In this document: positions 7,102-17,235 of the stretch, one piece after another | How positions within the stretch are numbered: the stretch's first letter is position 1 | Layout of the letters: every line of letters begins with the position of its first letter | Assembly (NCBI GenBank): GCA_963803545.1 | Contig: CAWDMX010000004.1 | Span: 930,001 to 994,000, forward strand | DNA: 64,000 nucleotides | From: Legionella_C sp963803545 | GTDB lineage: Bacteria; Pseudomonadota; Gammaproteobacteria; Legionellales; Legionellaceae | Direction: 5' to 3' | Notes under the pieces: generated by a model | The model's database searches: none | Seen by the model: the letters and a program-made list of their open reading frames with translations, nothing else | What the model was told of the DNA's origin: nothing | Made by a program: the position numbers and the translations under genes

Positions 7102-9657
7102 ATGTCTGTAACACCTACTCCAATGATGCAACAATATCTGCGCATTAAAGCCGAACATCACGATAAGTTATTATTGTATCGAATGGGTGATTTCTATGAA
7201 TTGTTTTTCGAAGACGCAAAACGTGCAGCCGCGCTCCTCGATTTAACTTTAACCCACCGAGGACAGTGCGCCGAAAAACCCATTCCGATGGCCGGGGTCC
7301 CCTACCACGCGGTAGAAAATTATTTAGCACGCTTACTTAAAAAAGGCGAATCCGTAGCAATCTGTGAGCAAGTTGGCGACCCTATTTCTCCCAAAGGGCC
7401 AATGGAGCGTCAAGTTACCCGCATTATTACTCCCGGAACCTTAACCGATGAGGCCTTGTTAGACGCAAACAGCGATAATATTTTGTTAGCCATTCATCAA
7501 AATGGAACAAACTTTGGCCTTGCCTGGGTGGATATTAGTGGTGGCCGTTTTTATTTAGCCGTGCTACCGGATGCCCAACACCTTCTAACAACCCTTAACC
7601 GCTTAAAACCAGCAGAGATACTTTCCAATAAAAACCTAGTAAACAAGGAGTGGGATGTACTTGTTAAGCTTAGACCGGGATGGGAATTTGATGTAAATAA
7701 AGCCGAGCAGCTTCTGTGCGACCAATTTGAGGTGCTTTCTTTAGAAGGCTTAAGCCGTGCTGATTATAAAGCCGCCCACTGTGCGGCGGGATCTTTATTA
7801 GTGTATTTACAAAACACCCAGCGTCAAAGCCTACCGCATCTCAAAACCATTATTTTGGAAAAAGAAACCAATTATTTGCAAGTAGACAGCGCCACTCAAC
7901 GGCATTTAGAACTGTTTGAAAACTATCAAGGCAAACCGGAAAATACCCTGCTATCGGTATTAGACAACACCAAGAGCACCATGGGCAGTCGTTTATTAAA
8001 ACGATGGCTTGGACAACCGCTGCGAGTGCATTCAGCCATTAAAGCGCGCCAGCACGCTGTAACCCAACTGCATAATTTGCGTCAAGATGTGCCCTTACAA
8101 GAATTACTCCAGCAAATTTGTGATGTGGAACGCATCGCGTCTCGCGTGGCGTTAAAGAGCGCCCGCCCGCGTGATTTAGTTGCTTTGCAACAAACATTGG
8201 GCTTGTTACCGGATTTTTCAGCTATTTTGAGCGAAGAAAACAGCGATTTATTACAAAAACAATTGCTGTATTTACAACCCCTACCCGCCCTCTTTGATTT
8301 ATTAACCCAGGCTTTAGTCGAAAATCCGCCGGTGCACCTGCGTGATGGGGGCGTCATTGCCGATGGATTTGATGACGAGCTGGATGAGTTACGCCTGTTG
8401 CAAACCAATGCCCATGAAAAACTTTCAGAGCTTGAAGCCGAAGAAAAGCAGCGCACCGGATTAACCTCACTCAAATTTGGCTTTAATCGCGTTCAAGGCT
8501 ACTTTATTGAGTTGAGTCGTGGTCAAGCGGATAAAGCCCCTTCCAATTATCAACGTAAACAAACGCTCAAAAATGTTGAGCGCTACATAACCCCGGAGTT
8601 AAAAACTTTTGAAGAGAAGGTTTTGTCTGCCGAGGTTAGGGCCTTGGCTCGTGAAAAATGGCTGTACGAGTGGGTATTAAGCGAAGTGGCCGCCGCTATT
8701 TCAACGCTACTAGCTTTAGCTCAAGCTTTAGCAACAGTAGATGTTTTAGCCAGTTTTTCCGAGCGTGCGCGCACCTTACAATGGTCTTGCCCAACTTTTG
8801 TCAGCAGCGAAACACTTTCCATTGACCAGGGGCGCCATCCGGTATTAGACCCTCTTTTAAAAGAGCGCTTTGTAGCGAATAATTTAGCCATCAACGCCGA
8901 CCTAAGAATGCTGTTAATAACCGGCCCCAACATGGGTGGAAAGTCGACTTACATGCGGCAAAACGCCTTGATTGTTCTGCTTGCGCACCTTGGAAGTTAT
9001 GTTCCTGCTAAACACGCTACAATTGGTGAAATTGATAAAATATTCACCCGCATCGGCGCAAGCGATGACTTGGCGTCTGGTCGCTCGACGTTTATGGTGG
9101 AAATGACCGAAACCGCGTACATATTGCGTCAAGCAACCCGTAAAAGCTTGGTGTTAATCGATGAGATTGGCCGGGGAACAAGCACTCATGACGGCATGGC
9201 ACTTGCCTACGCTACCGCCCAGTACCTAGCGAACCAAGTGCAAGCTTTTACTCTTTTTGCCACCCACTACTTTGAGTTAACCAACCTGTCTGAACACTGT
9301 AAAACCATTCACAATAAACACGTGAAAGCGGTGATAAAAAATGAGACCATCTCTTTTTTATACCAAGTTGAAGACGGGCACACCAACCGCAGTTACGGCT
9401 TGGAAGTGGCGCGGTTAGCGGGTGTGCCCGAGGCCGTTATTCACCTTGCAAAAGAGCACTTGCATCAACCCCAAGCGCCGGTTTGTGAACCCCAAACAAA
9501 ACAGGCGTCACCAAAATTTGAACCGGAAACTCCTATTAGCGATGCCCTGCAAGCTCTGAATCTTGACGATTTATCACCACGGCAGGCGCTTAGTGAATTG
9601 TACCGTCTTAAGACGTACTTTGTTAAACAAAATAGGCAGGAAGCTTCCCTGCTATGA
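7102..9657 (+). CDS. mutS: DNA mismatch repair ATPase MutS
   Basis: Recognises base mismatches and small loops and starts methyl-directed repair with MutL. About 851 residues, normal size. The N-terminal mismatch-binding Phe-x-Glu is in GDFYELFFEDAK. The C-terminal ATPase has Walker A GPNMGGKSTYMRQ, the STFMVEM segment, Walker B LVLIDEIGRGTSTHDG, and THYFELT. An upstream GTG at 7090 would add four residues; neither start has a good SD. Its stop overlaps the tamA start, heading a long co-directional run. mutS near recA/pncC is common in gammaproteobacteria; here the IS and two orphan genes have come in between. Confidence 0.97.
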   Translation: MSVTPTPMMQQYLRIKAEHHDKLLLYRMGDFYELFFEDAKRAAALLDLTLTHRGQCAEKPIPMAGVPYHAVENYLARLLKKGESVAICEQVGDPISPKGPMERQVTRIITPGTLTDEALLDANSDNILLAIHQNGTNFGLAWVDISGGRFYLAVLPDAQHLLTTLNRLKPAEILSNKNLVNKEWDVLVKLRPGWEFDVNKAEQLLCDQFEVLSLEGLSRADYKAAHCAAGSLLVYLQNTQRQSLPHLKTIILEKETNYLQVDSATQRHLELFENYQGKPENTLLSVLDNTKSTMGSRLLKRWLGQPLRVHSAIKARQHAVTQLHNLRQDVPLQELLQQICDVERIASRVALKSARPRDLVALQQTLGLLPDFSAILSEENSDLLQKQLLYLQPLPALFDLLTQALVENPPVHLRDGGVIADGFDDELDELRLLQTNAHEKLSELEAEEKQRTGLTSLKFGFNRVQGYFIELSRGQADKAPSNYQRKQTLKNVERYITPELKTFEEKVLSAEVRALAREKWLYEWVLSEVAAAISTLLALAQALATVDVLASFSERARTLQWSCPTFVSSETLSIDQGRHPVLDPLLKERFVANNLAINADLRMLLITGPNMGGKSTYMRQNALIVLLAHLGSYVPAKHATIGEIDKIFTRIGASDDLASGRSTFMVEMTETAYILRQATRKSLVLIDEIGRGTSTHDGMALAYATAQYLANQVQAFTLFATHYFELTNLSEHCKTIHNKHVKAVIKNETISFLYQVEDGHTNRSYGLEVARLAGVPEAVIHLAKEHLHQPQAPVCEPQTKQASPKFEPETPISDALQALNLDDLSPRQALSELYRLKTYFVKQNRQEASLL

Positions 9658-11360
9658 GATTTTTTTTAAACAGTAAAGTCCTTAAGCTTCTAATTCTAAC
9701 CTTAACGGTGTTTCTCTTTTTTTTACCTAAGAGCTTTGCCGATACTATTAAAATAAACGGTGTTGTGGGTCCACCCTTAGCGAATATCAAAGCTCGATTA
9801 ACAGAACTTTCCGAACAAGGCAATCTTGATAAACAAAGCGATAGCCAGCTGCAAGACCAAATTAGTAAAGCCTTAAATCCTTTTGGGTATTTTAATCCGA
9901 AAGTTAAGCTGTACCGAGGCAATCACCAACTAACCGTTTACGTGCGTGCAGGCCCTCGCTTACGTATTAATAAACTAATTTTAGGCTTAACCGGTGAAGG
10001 TAAAACCAATCCGGCCATTATAAAAGTGTTGGCAAAACTGGATCTGCAAGAAGGAGCGCCCTTTAACAGCCAACAATACAGCCTATCTAAACAAACGTTG
10101 ATGAATGCGGCCGAACATCAGGGGTATTTGCACGCCTCGTTTGATAAGGCCGAAGTTTTAATTGATGCTGCTAAAAATTATTCTTCTATTAGCCTGGTGC
10201 TTAACACTGGAAAACAATTTTTTTTCGGTCGGGTGCGTTTTGATCCAACCTATATATCACCGGATCTACTGCACCGTTTTGTGCCCTTTAAACCCGGACA
10301 ATCGTATTCAACCGACCAAATTCTTGAGTTTAATAACGCGCTCAGTGGCAGCGGTTATTTTAAGGCGGTTACGGTTGTTCCTGAAAATACCGATAGCGCA
10401 ACAATTCCAATCAATGTACATCTCCAACCCGCCGCGCGCACGCATTACTCTATAGGTCTAGGTTATGGTACAGATACTAAAGCGCGCGGGCGCCTCGGAT
10501 TGCATGTTATTCCGGTTAACCGTGCAGGGCATAAATTTAGCGCCATTGCGCTGGGTTCGTTTAACGAAAGCTCGTTGCAAGCGCAATATATTATTCCTGG
10601 AAAACAGCCTCTGCGTTCGCAGTTTGAAATTATTGCTAATGTGTCGGACCTGGACTACAACAGCGGCAAAAGCACGTCTGGAGTGCTAACGTTTGCGCAT
10701 CGGTATAACGCACCAAAATTTCAGCGCACCCTGTCCATTAATAATTTATACGAGCGATTCAATTACACCTCACAACCCATTGAAAAACAGTTTAATCTCT
10801 ATCCAAAAGCTTCATTCACTTGGCTAAGTAGTGCCGACAAACTTTTTTCACCCAGCGGTTATAAGGTAAATATTAACGCGCTTGGAGCGAGTCAATCGCT
10901 CTTGTCTTCAAAAGATTTTTTACAAATGGCGGTTGATGCCAAATTTGCCATTACTGTACAACCGATTCGAACCCGATTTTTCTTTCATACCATCCAAGCC
11001 CGAACCTATATAAACGAGGTTTCCCAGCTGCCTTTATCGCTGGCTTTACTCTTAGGGGGTGCGGACAACCTAAAAGGATTCAGCTATAACGCCATTGGGC
11101 CTGGGAAAAAACTTGCCTACGGCGGACTGGAAATTCAAAAGGAAACCAAAGACAACTGGTACCTTATTGCCTTCATTGACCGAGGCGATGTGTACGATCC
11201 GCTCCCACGAGTATTTAAAAAAGATATTGGTATTGGCGCAATGTGGGTCTCACCGGTTGGCCCAATAAAAATTGGTCTAGCCAAAGAGGTTGACGCGCAT
11301 TTTAATCCCAAACACACGCCAGGACCTAAACTTGTTATCAGCATGGGGCCGGATTTATGA
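9654..11360 (+). CDS. tamA: Outer-membrane translocation/assembly protein TamA
   Basis: An Omp85-family outer-membrane barrel that works with TamB in the translocation and assembly module for autotransporters and in lipid transport across the periplasm. 568 residues: signal peptide ending near LPKSFA (residue 29), POTRA domains over roughly the next 220 residues, then a C-terminal barrel. The Omp85 barrel features include GGADNLKGFSYNAIGP (the RGF/RGY-like lid loop) and a final aromatic-poor strand PKLVISMGPDL. The start overlaps mutS by 4 nt and the stop overlaps tamB, giving translational coupling with its partner. Confidence 0.93.
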   Translation: MRFFLNSKVLKLLILTLTVFLFFLPKSFADTIKINGVVGPPLANIKARLTELSEQGNLDKQSDSQLQDQISKALNPFGYFNPKVKLYRGNHQLTVYVRAGPRLRINKLILGLTGEGKTNPAIIKVLAKLDLQEGAPFNSQQYSLSKQTLMNAAEHQGYLHASFDKAEVLIDAAKNYSSISLVLNTGKQFFFGRVRFDPTYISPDLLHRFVPFKPGQSYSTDQILEFNNALSGSGYFKAVTVVPENTDSATIPINVHLQPAARTHYSIGLGYGTDTKARGRLGLHVIPVNRAGHKFSAIALGSFNESSLQAQYIIPGKQPLRSQFEIIANVSDLDYNSGKSTSGVLTFAHRYNAPKFQRTLSINNLYERFNYTSQPIEKQFNLYPKASFTWLSSADKLFSPSGYKVNINALGASQSLLSSKDFLQMAVDAKFAITVQPIRTRFFFHTIQARTYINEVSQLPLSLALLLGGADNLKGFSYNAIGPGKKLAYGGLEIQKETKDNWYLIAFIDRGDVYDPLPRVFKKDIGIGAMWVSPVGPIKIGLAKEVDAHFNPKHTPGPKLVISMGPDL

Positions 11361-14281
11361 TGAGCCGATTGACGTACGCCGTAAGCTTTGTATTTATTGT
11401 AATAGCGTGCTGCCTACTTTTTATTTTTACCACAACTCCGGGATTGTATCTGGCTTTGAAGACGGCCAACCGCATTTTGCCGGGTAAACTGCATTTTAGC
11501 GGGCTTCAAGGTCAACTAATCAATACGGTGATTATCGATAATCTTTCTTATAACGACTCAGCAATACAGTTTTCGGCCAAAAAAATTATTATAGATTGGC
11601 AACTTAACAAACTGCTGTTAGGTAAGCCCTTTGTCATCAATTCTTTTTATATCAATACGGTACAGGTGACGGTTCACGATACACCAACAACCCCCCAGAA
11701 AAACACCGACGATTTTGCGCTTCCTCAACTACCGCTCACTATCAGCATAAAAAAAGCAGTAGTCCATAGCATCTCTGTGAAGATGAATCGTACTAATTAT
11801 TATCTAGACAATGTGTATCTTAGCGCTAAACTTGAAAAAAAATCGTGGCAAATTGAAAGCTTGCAAGCCACTTTATACAAACAAAAACTGTTTTTGACGG
11901 CTCAATTGCAACCACAATTTCCTTACGCCCTCTCTTCGCATTTACTCACAAAACCGGTTGGCTCAGAGGGAATAGCTCAAGGGAGCCTGATTATTGAAGG
12001 TGATTTCACCAAATACCAATGGCACGCAACGCTGAGTCAACCCTCGCCACTTCGCGTGGATGGAACGCTAGAATACGGTAAAAAAATTGCAACCGTCGTT
12101 CATTGGGATAACGCCTTTTGGCCCCATCAAGGCACGCCCCAATTTGAAACTGGCGCTGGCAAAATTTCGATTGATGGCACTTTACCCAAAGCACGCATTA
12201 CTGTTGAAAGCACGGTTGCACTACCTACCCCCGGCACCCTTAAAGCCGCAGGCCATATTGATGGCGATAATTTTGATAGCTACTTAAATTTTGATGGGGA
12301 GCAAATGCAGGTGGACATGAGTTTTGACCACGATGCGAACGGCGTTACCCCTAAAATAAATGGCCATCTAAAAGCAGTTACACGTGCGGACACACTCTTT
12401 TTCCAACGCCTTAAAAATGCGAGTGTTACCGCGGATGTGCACGGTGACAGCTGGGATAAATTAACTATTTTTAGCACTATAGAAGCTCTCTACCTAAACA
12501 ACACGCTGCATGCGTCGCTTCAATTAAAGGACGAGGTTTTGACAAGCGTTGTGAACCTGGGATCCAATACGCTTACAATTAAGCATCAAGCTCCGGAACC
12601 GTGGCATCTGGATTTAAATGTAAGCAATCCCTCGTTGCTGGATGAGCGTTTACACAATTTACACACAAGCTTTAGCGCTAATGCCGACTATAGTGACAGT
12701 CAACACGCGCGTTTTGATGTGGTGATTAAACAAGGGGTGTGGCAATCACCGGAGTTAGCACGTTTTCCCTTTAAAGGTGGAGTCATTAAAGCGCAGTTAA
12801 ACCCTGAAAAATTACAACTGGACGCGCAACTTGAAATGGATGAGCAAAAAAAAATAAGCGTACAAGCGAGCTTACCCCATATTAATCTTGCCTCTGTTAA
12901 CGCACAGACACAAAAATTTAATGGAAGACTTAATTTAAACATTAATTCGCTCCGTTTCTTGAGCGCACTTAGTCCGGATATACAAAACATTACAGGTCAG
13001 TTGGATGCCGAAATAACGGCAAGCGGATTTTTGGCGGCGCCCATTCTTGTTGGCAAAGTAGACTTGCAGCAAGGAGCCATCAGCGCTCCTAAATTAGGCA
13101 TTGATTTTAAACCCATTAATGCATCCCTCACGAGTGCTGATAAAAAATGGCGACTCAACGGGAGTATTTATGCTAATAAAAACGCACTAACCATCGATGG
13201 CAATGGTACGTTTTCTCCCGTTGCTACGGGTACTATTCATTTACAAGGCACGAACTTTACAGTTATAGACAGCAACGAGTATCAGGTGGCCATTTCACCC
13301 GCGCTTAATTTAGAGTTTGCACCGGCTCTTTTAAAATTACGTGGGAAAATTATTATTCCCACGGCTTTAATTAAACCACAAACCTTTACCGACAGCGTCA
13401 GTCTTTCCGATGATGTGGTTTTTGTTAAAGAACAATCCGATGATAATCCGCTGCCAATTGATACGGATATAGAAATTGAGATGGGTGAGAAAGTAATGCT
13501 TGCGATTAAGGGTTTGCAAGGAAGGTTGGTTGGTGGCGTGCATTTACGGCAAATACCACCGGGGCCGTTAAACGCTACTGGTGAATTAAATGTGGTTGAT
13601 GGCAAATTTCAAGCCTACGGACAAAATTTAATTATTGAGCGAGGGCAGCTAATTTTTAGCAGTGGTGCACTGACCAATCCCGGAATAAATGTGCGCGCTA
13701 TTCGCCAATTTAACAACGCGAATAACTCGTTTTCAGGCTCAAATCAATTGTTTGATTTTAAAGCAGATAATATTCAATCGCTGGACTTTGGCTCGAAAAC
13801 TACCGTAGGTATTGAGGTTTCGGGGCGCGTGTCCAACCCTAAAATCAAACTTTTTTCTACGCCTTCAAGCTTATCGCAAGCGGATATTTTATCGCTTATT
13901 TTGTTAGGAAAACCCGCCTCGCAAGCCAGTAAATCGGGTGCGCAATTACTAATGACTGCGGTATCGGCTTTAAACTTAAACGCAAGCGCCGGTAGCTCCC
14001 AAATTTTAAGCCAACTAAAAGATACCTTGGGACTTGACTTTAATTTTGAAAACATGCCCGACTACAATCAAAAAACCAATCAAACCGAAGATAATACCGC
14101 TTTTGTGGTTGGAAAGTCTTTATCACGCCGTCTTTATATCAGCTACAACATTGGCATTTCTCAATCCGACAGCAGCATGTTTACACTTAAATATCTTTTA
14201 AATAAGTTTTTCAGCATCCAAGTTAACGCCGGTATGAACAGCAGCGGCATCGACTTTTTATACACGCATCAGGCCGATTAA
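11357..14281 (+). CDS. tamB: Translocation/assembly module inner-membrane protein TamB
   Basis: Partner of TamA: an inner-membrane-anchored, periplasm-spanning beta-helical (AsmA-like) protein. 974 residues, shorter than the ~1260 of E. coli. One N-terminal membrane anchor (residues ~5-28), a long beta-rich body, and the family's C-terminal DUF490 block with LEVSGRVSNPKIKLFSTPS-like sequence, LSQADILSLILLGKPAS and YNIGISQSDSSMFTLKYLL near the end. The gene overlaps tamA by 4 nt, the usual tamA-tamB arrangement. Confidence 0.92.
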   Translation: MMSRLTYAVSFVFIVIACCLLFIFTTTPGLYLALKTANRILPGKLHFSGLQGQLINTVIIDNLSYNDSAIQFSAKKIIIDWQLNKLLLGKPFVINSFYINTVQVTVHDTPTTPQKNTDDFALPQLPLTISIKKAVVHSISVKMNRTNYYLDNVYLSAKLEKKSWQIESLQATLYKQKLFLTAQLQPQFPYALSSHLLTKPVGSEGIAQGSLIIEGDFTKYQWHATLSQPSPLRVDGTLEYGKKIATVVHWDNAFWPHQGTPQFETGAGKISIDGTLPKARITVESTVALPTPGTLKAAGHIDGDNFDSYLNFDGEQMQVDMSFDHDANGVTPKINGHLKAVTRADTLFFQRLKNASVTADVHGDSWDKLTIFSTIEALYLNNTLHASLQLKDEVLTSVVNLGSNTLTIKHQAPEPWHLDLNVSNPSLLDERLHNLHTSFSANADYSDSQHARFDVVIKQGVWQSPELARFPFKGGVIKAQLNPEKLQLDAQLEMDEQKKISVQASLPHINLASVNAQTQKFNGRLNLNINSLRFLSALSPDIQNITGQLDAEITASGFLAAPILVGKVDLQQGAISAPKLGIDFKPINASLTSADKKWRLNGSIYANKNALTIDGNGTFSPVATGTIHLQGTNFTVIDSNEYQVAISPALNLEFAPALLKLRGKIIIPTALIKPQTFTDSVSLSDDVVFVKEQSDDNPLPIDTDIEIEMGEKVMLAIKGLQGRLVGGVHLRQIPPGPLNATGELNVVDGKFQAYGQNLIIERGQLIFSSGALTNPGINVRAIRQFNNANNSFSGSNQLFDFKADNIQSLDFGSKTTVGIEVSGRVSNPKIKLFSTPSSLSQADILSLILLGKPASQASKSGAQLLMTAVSALNLNASAGSSQILSQLKDTLGLDFNFENMPDYNQKTNQTEDNTAFVVGKSLSRRLYISYNIGISQSDSSMFTLKYLLNKFFSIQVNAGMNSSGIDFLYTHQAD

Positions 14282-14351
14282 CCCCGTGTGTTAATTGCTC
14301 CTTTTGAGACATCCAGGTATACTATTTTGCTTTGAAATTTGGACAAAGAAC

Positions 14352-14567
14352 GTGGCTAAAGCAATTCATTTTGAAAAGTCGATGGTGGAATTAGAGGCTA
14401 TCGTTAAACAATTAGAAAAGGGCGAGCTCTCGTTAGAGGAATGTTTGAAATTTTATGAAAAAGGCATTGCTCTTGCTCGAACCTGTCAAGACACACTCAC
14501 GCGCGCTGAGCAAAAAATAGAAAGTTTGCGCAGCCAAACGCCTCCCCCTGAAGACGCCAATGCTTGA
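14352..14567 (+). CDS. xseB: Exodeoxyribonuclease VII small subunit
   Basis: XseB binds the large subunit XseA to form the single-strand-specific exonuclease VII. The true product is probably 71 residues from GTG 14352 (VAKAIHFEKSMVELEAIV); the frame is open further up to 14295 but that stretch lacks homology to the family. Family hallmarks are FEKSMVELEAIVKQLEKGEL and LEECLKFYEKGIALAR. Its stop overlaps the ispA start by 8 nt; xseB-ispA is a conserved pair. XseA is not in the window. Confidence 0.88.
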   Translation: MAKAIHFEKSMVELEAIVKQLEKGELSLEECLKFYEKGIALARTCQDTLTRAEQKIESLRSQTPPPEDANA

Positions 14568-15444
14568 ATCCCTCGATGCGCATTTGCAGCGGTTTGAACA
14601 AGTACTTGCCCAGACGCTTGCAAATACCATTATCCCAGCCAAAGCCATAAAAGAGGCTATAACCTATGCTTTGTTTCCCGGGGGAAAGCGTTTTCGACCA
14701 AGCCTTGTCTACCTTTGTGGTGATCTCCTGCACGTGAAAACCGAATGCCTTGACGTGCTTGCAATGGCTCTAGAGCTGACGCACGCCTATTCCCTTATTC
14801 ACGACGACCTACCCGCTATGGATAACGACGACTTTAGACGAGGAAAGCCAAGTTGCCACCGAGCCTTTTCTGAAGCAACTGCTATTTTGGCGGGAGACGG
14901 GTTACAAGCGTTGGCTATTGAAATTTTAGTTGCTCAATTGCCTCAACTGGTAGGGCCTGAAAACCTCATTAAAATTATTAGGGATATTAGCTCCGCCACC
15001 GGCGTGTCCGGCATGATAAGCGGTCAAAGCCTCGATTTAAGTGAATTATCACGCCCTGACATTACTCCGGATGAATTAACCGCGATTCATCATTTAAAAA
15101 CAGGGAAATTAATCTACGCAACCATCAATTCCGTGATTAATGCTCAAGAAACCACCGCAGTACACCGCCAAAGTCTTCGTGATTTTGCCCAACACCTAGG
15201 CTTGGTTTTTCAAATGCAAGACGACTATTTAGACAGTTACGCCTCCTTTACTGTTTCCGGAAAAAATCGCGCGTCGGATAGCGTTAATCGTAAAACCACC
15301 TTTGCAAGCTTGCTTACCAGGGAACGATTGCTGGGGCATATTAATAGCATTTACCAGGAAGCTTACGCGTGTCTGGATGGATTTGGGGACTTAGCCAATG
15401 ATTTGCTTCTTTTTTGCAAAAAAATGCAGCACCGTACTTCATGA
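14560..15444 (+). CDS. ispA: Farnesyl diphosphate synthase
   Basis: Condenses IPP with DMAPP/GPP to make FPP for quinones and undecaprenyl lipid carrier. 294 residues, as expected. First Asp-rich motif in IHDDLPAMDNDDFRRGKPSCH (split here: DDLPAMD then DDFRRGKP), substrate-binding GGKRFRPSL near residue 43, and second Asp-rich motif FQMQDDYLD. Most relatives read DDILD; Tyr replaces Ile here, probably tolerated. It is coupled to xseB upstream and the Stealth gene downstream by overlaps. Confidence 0.95.
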   Translation: MLESLDAHLQRFEQVLAQTLANTIIPAKAIKEAITYALFPGGKRFRPSLVYLCGDLLHVKTECLDVLAMALELTHAYSLIHDDLPAMDNDDFRRGKPSCHRAFSEATAILAGDGLQALAIEILVAQLPQLVGPENLIKIIRDISSATGVSGMISGQSLDLSELSRPDITPDELTAIHHLKTGKLIYATINSVINAQETTAVHRQSLRDFAQHLGLVFQMQDDYLDSYASFTVSGKNRASDSVNRKTTFASLLTRERLLGHINSIYQEAYACLDGFGDLANDLLLFCKKMQHRTS

Positions 15445-16442
15445 GCGCGCAGCCAATTGATGCCGTCATAACCTGGGTAGATGGCAGTTGTTTGTACCAT
15501 CAACAAAAGCGCAAACCCTACATGCCTACAACCACGTGCGCGCAAACCGAGGGGAACGCGCCAACGCGCTTTGCTCACTGCGGCGAAATTGATTTTTGCG
15601 TGCGTTCATTACTGTACTTTGCCCCCTGGTTACGTCGTATTTATATAATAACCGACCAGCAGCAGCCCGCTTTAATGCAGCGTATTAAAACGAGTATCTA
15701 CCGCGATAAAGTGGCACTTATTGACCACCGTGAAATCTTTAGCGGGTACGAGCATTTATTGCCCACGTTTAACAGCCTGGCTATTGAAACTATGTTGTGG
15801 CGAATTAAGGGCCTTTCTAAAAATTTCATTTATTTAAACGACGATATTTTTATCATCAAACCGATACAACCCGAGGATTTTTTTACTAAAAAAGGTATAG
15901 TCGTTCGCGGCACTTGGAAAAGACAACGACAAGCAAAGTTTAGTACTCGCCTGAAAAATGTTGTTGCTAAATTTAAGTGCTGCAAACCTGAAAAACCCAA
16001 TATGCACCGCAGTTTACAAGAAAGAAGCGCACGTTTAGCAGGATTTTCCAAAGTGTTTTTTCACCTTCCCCATGAGCCACTTGCGGTTTCCATTCCAATA
16101 GTGCAACAATTTTTTAAGGATAACCCTGATCATTTGGCGGCTAATGCCGCTTATAAAATTCGAAATGAAAATCAGTTTTGGCCGTTTTCTTTAAGCCATC
16201 ACTTAGCTCTTGGCCGTCAACAAGCGCTTGAAAATAATTCGCTGCAAGCAGTAATGGTCAATGGGGCGACTCATGATTTACCTAAAATAAAAACCCGATT
16301 AGCCCGAGCGCGGGCCTCTAAGAACGTTGCTTTCTTGTGCATGCAGAGCCTTGATCAAGCGGAACCGGAAACCCGCAGTTACATGCTCCAATGGATGGAC
16401 GATATTCAACCAATAAAGGATAATTATGAACTATTTTCTTAA
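15441..16442 (+). CDS. Stealth-family sugar-phosphate transferase
   Basis: About 333 residues from ATG 15441, which overlaps the ispA stop as ATGA. It carries the conserved regions of Stealth proteins (hexose-1-phosphate transferases that make phosphodiester-linked surface polysaccharides): CR1 IDAVITWVDGS at the N-terminus, CR2 with GEIDFCVRSLLYFAPWLRRI and YIITDQQQP, then NSLAIETMLWRI and FIYLNDDIFI (the DD pair), and later PHEPLAVSIPIV. The GlcNAc-phosphotransferase of animals belongs to the same superfamily. No capsule or glycosyltransferase genes are nearby; it sits between isoprenoid and mechanosensing genes. The substrate is unknown. Confidence 0.88.
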   Translation: MSAQPIDAVITWVDGSCLYHQQKRKPYMPTTTCAQTEGNAPTRFAHCGEIDFCVRSLLYFAPWLRRIYIITDQQQPALMQRIKTSIYRDKVALIDHREIFSGYEHLLPTFNSLAIETMLWRIKGLSKNFIYLNDDIFIIKPIQPEDFFTKKGIVVRGTWKRQRQAKFSTRLKNVVAKFKCCKPEKPNMHRSLQERSARLAGFSKVFFHLPHEPLAVSIPIVQQFFKDNPDHLAANAAYKIRNENQFWPFSLSHHLALGRQQALENNSLQAVMVNGATHDLPKIKTRLARARASKNVAFLCMQSLDQAEPETRSYMLQWMDDIQPIKDNYELFS

Positions 16443-17235
16443 TTTAATAACCTCCGCCAAAGTTATTAGTATCGGCATTGGCTTTTGTTTAATTTTAGTA
16501 GGCTACTTCGCTGCCAAACGTTTGAGCAACCTTATTGAGCGGAGCTTTCGGGAACGTTTTTCACGCCATCATTTAAGCCTTCTTCGTAGCGCAGTTTTTT
16601 ACCTAACCTTTGTAATCTTCGCTATTTTTGGTCTTCAACAAATGGGCTTCAACCTCAGCGTATTGTTGGGTGCGGCTGGAGTATTTACCGTGGCTTTGAG
16701 TTTTGCCTCACAAACTGCCGCATCCAATTTAATCAGCGGGATTTTTATGTTGTTCGAACAACCTTTCAAGATGGGCGACAACATCGAGGTAAAAGGTATC
16801 AGTGGTATCGTTGAGTCTATAGGTCTTTTATCAACGAAACTAAAAACTTCGGATAATAAATTGATTCGTATTCCTAACGAAGCCTTGATGAAATCCGAAA
16901 TTACCAACTTAAGTTATTTTCAAACACGACGCATTGATTTAATTGTGGGCGTGGCTTACAGCAACGATATCGATACGATTAAGCAAATACTATTAACCGC
17001 CGCGCACGGTTGCAAAAAAGCCTTGCAAGAACCCGCGCCCGCTGTTGCTATACATAGCTTCACTAACTCCGCCGTTGAATTAAAATTTATGGTGTGGTCG
17101 TCCACCAAAAACCTATCGCAGGTGCAAAATTATTTGCAAGAACACATTAAACAAGGATTTGATAAGGAGCACATCGCAATGCCTATCTCGCAAATGACCA
17201 TCCACCGTGTTGATAAATCGGAAAATCCAGCATGA
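16426..17235 (+). CDS. Small-conductance mechanosensitive channel (MscS family)
   Basis: Inner-membrane channel that opens under tension to release solutes on osmotic downshock. 269 residues, close to E. coli MscS (286). Three transmembrane segments lie in the first ~110 residues. The pore helix is Gly/Ala-rich: LGAAGVFTVALSFASQ followed by AASNLISGIFMLFEQPF. The beta-domain begins GDNIEVKGISGIVESIGLLS, then IPNEALM and the C-terminal alpha/beta part. It overlaps the Stealth gene by 17 nt and the CinA-like gene by 4 nt, so it is part of the same transcription unit. Confidence 0.93.
   Translation: MNYFLNLITSAKVISIGIGFCLILVGYFAAKRLSNLIERSFRERFSRHHLSLLRSAVFYLTFVIFAIFGLQQMGFNLSVLLGAAGVFTVALSFASQTAASNLISGIFMLFEQPFKMGDNIEVKGISGIVESIGLLSTKLKTSDNKLIRIPNEALMKSEITNLSYFQTRRIDLIVGVAYSNDIDTIKQILLTAAHGCKKALQEPAPAVAIHSFTNSAVELKFMVWSSTKNLSQVQNYLQEHIKQGFDKEHIAMPISQMTIHRVDKSENPA

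Noticed and set aside
6922..7161. 79-residue minus-strand ORF overlapping the mutS start
   Set aside because: Overlaps mutS coding sequence and a terminator-like hairpin, no SD, no recognisable composition.
7145..7330. Minus-strand ORFs inside mutS (also 8082-8474, 8721-9132)
   Set aside because: Antisense shadows of a continuous, motif-complete mutS.
10162..10689. Plus-strand ORFs inside tamA (97 and 74 residues)
   Set aside because: Out-of-frame shadows of tamA, whose POTRA/Omp85 frame is continuous.
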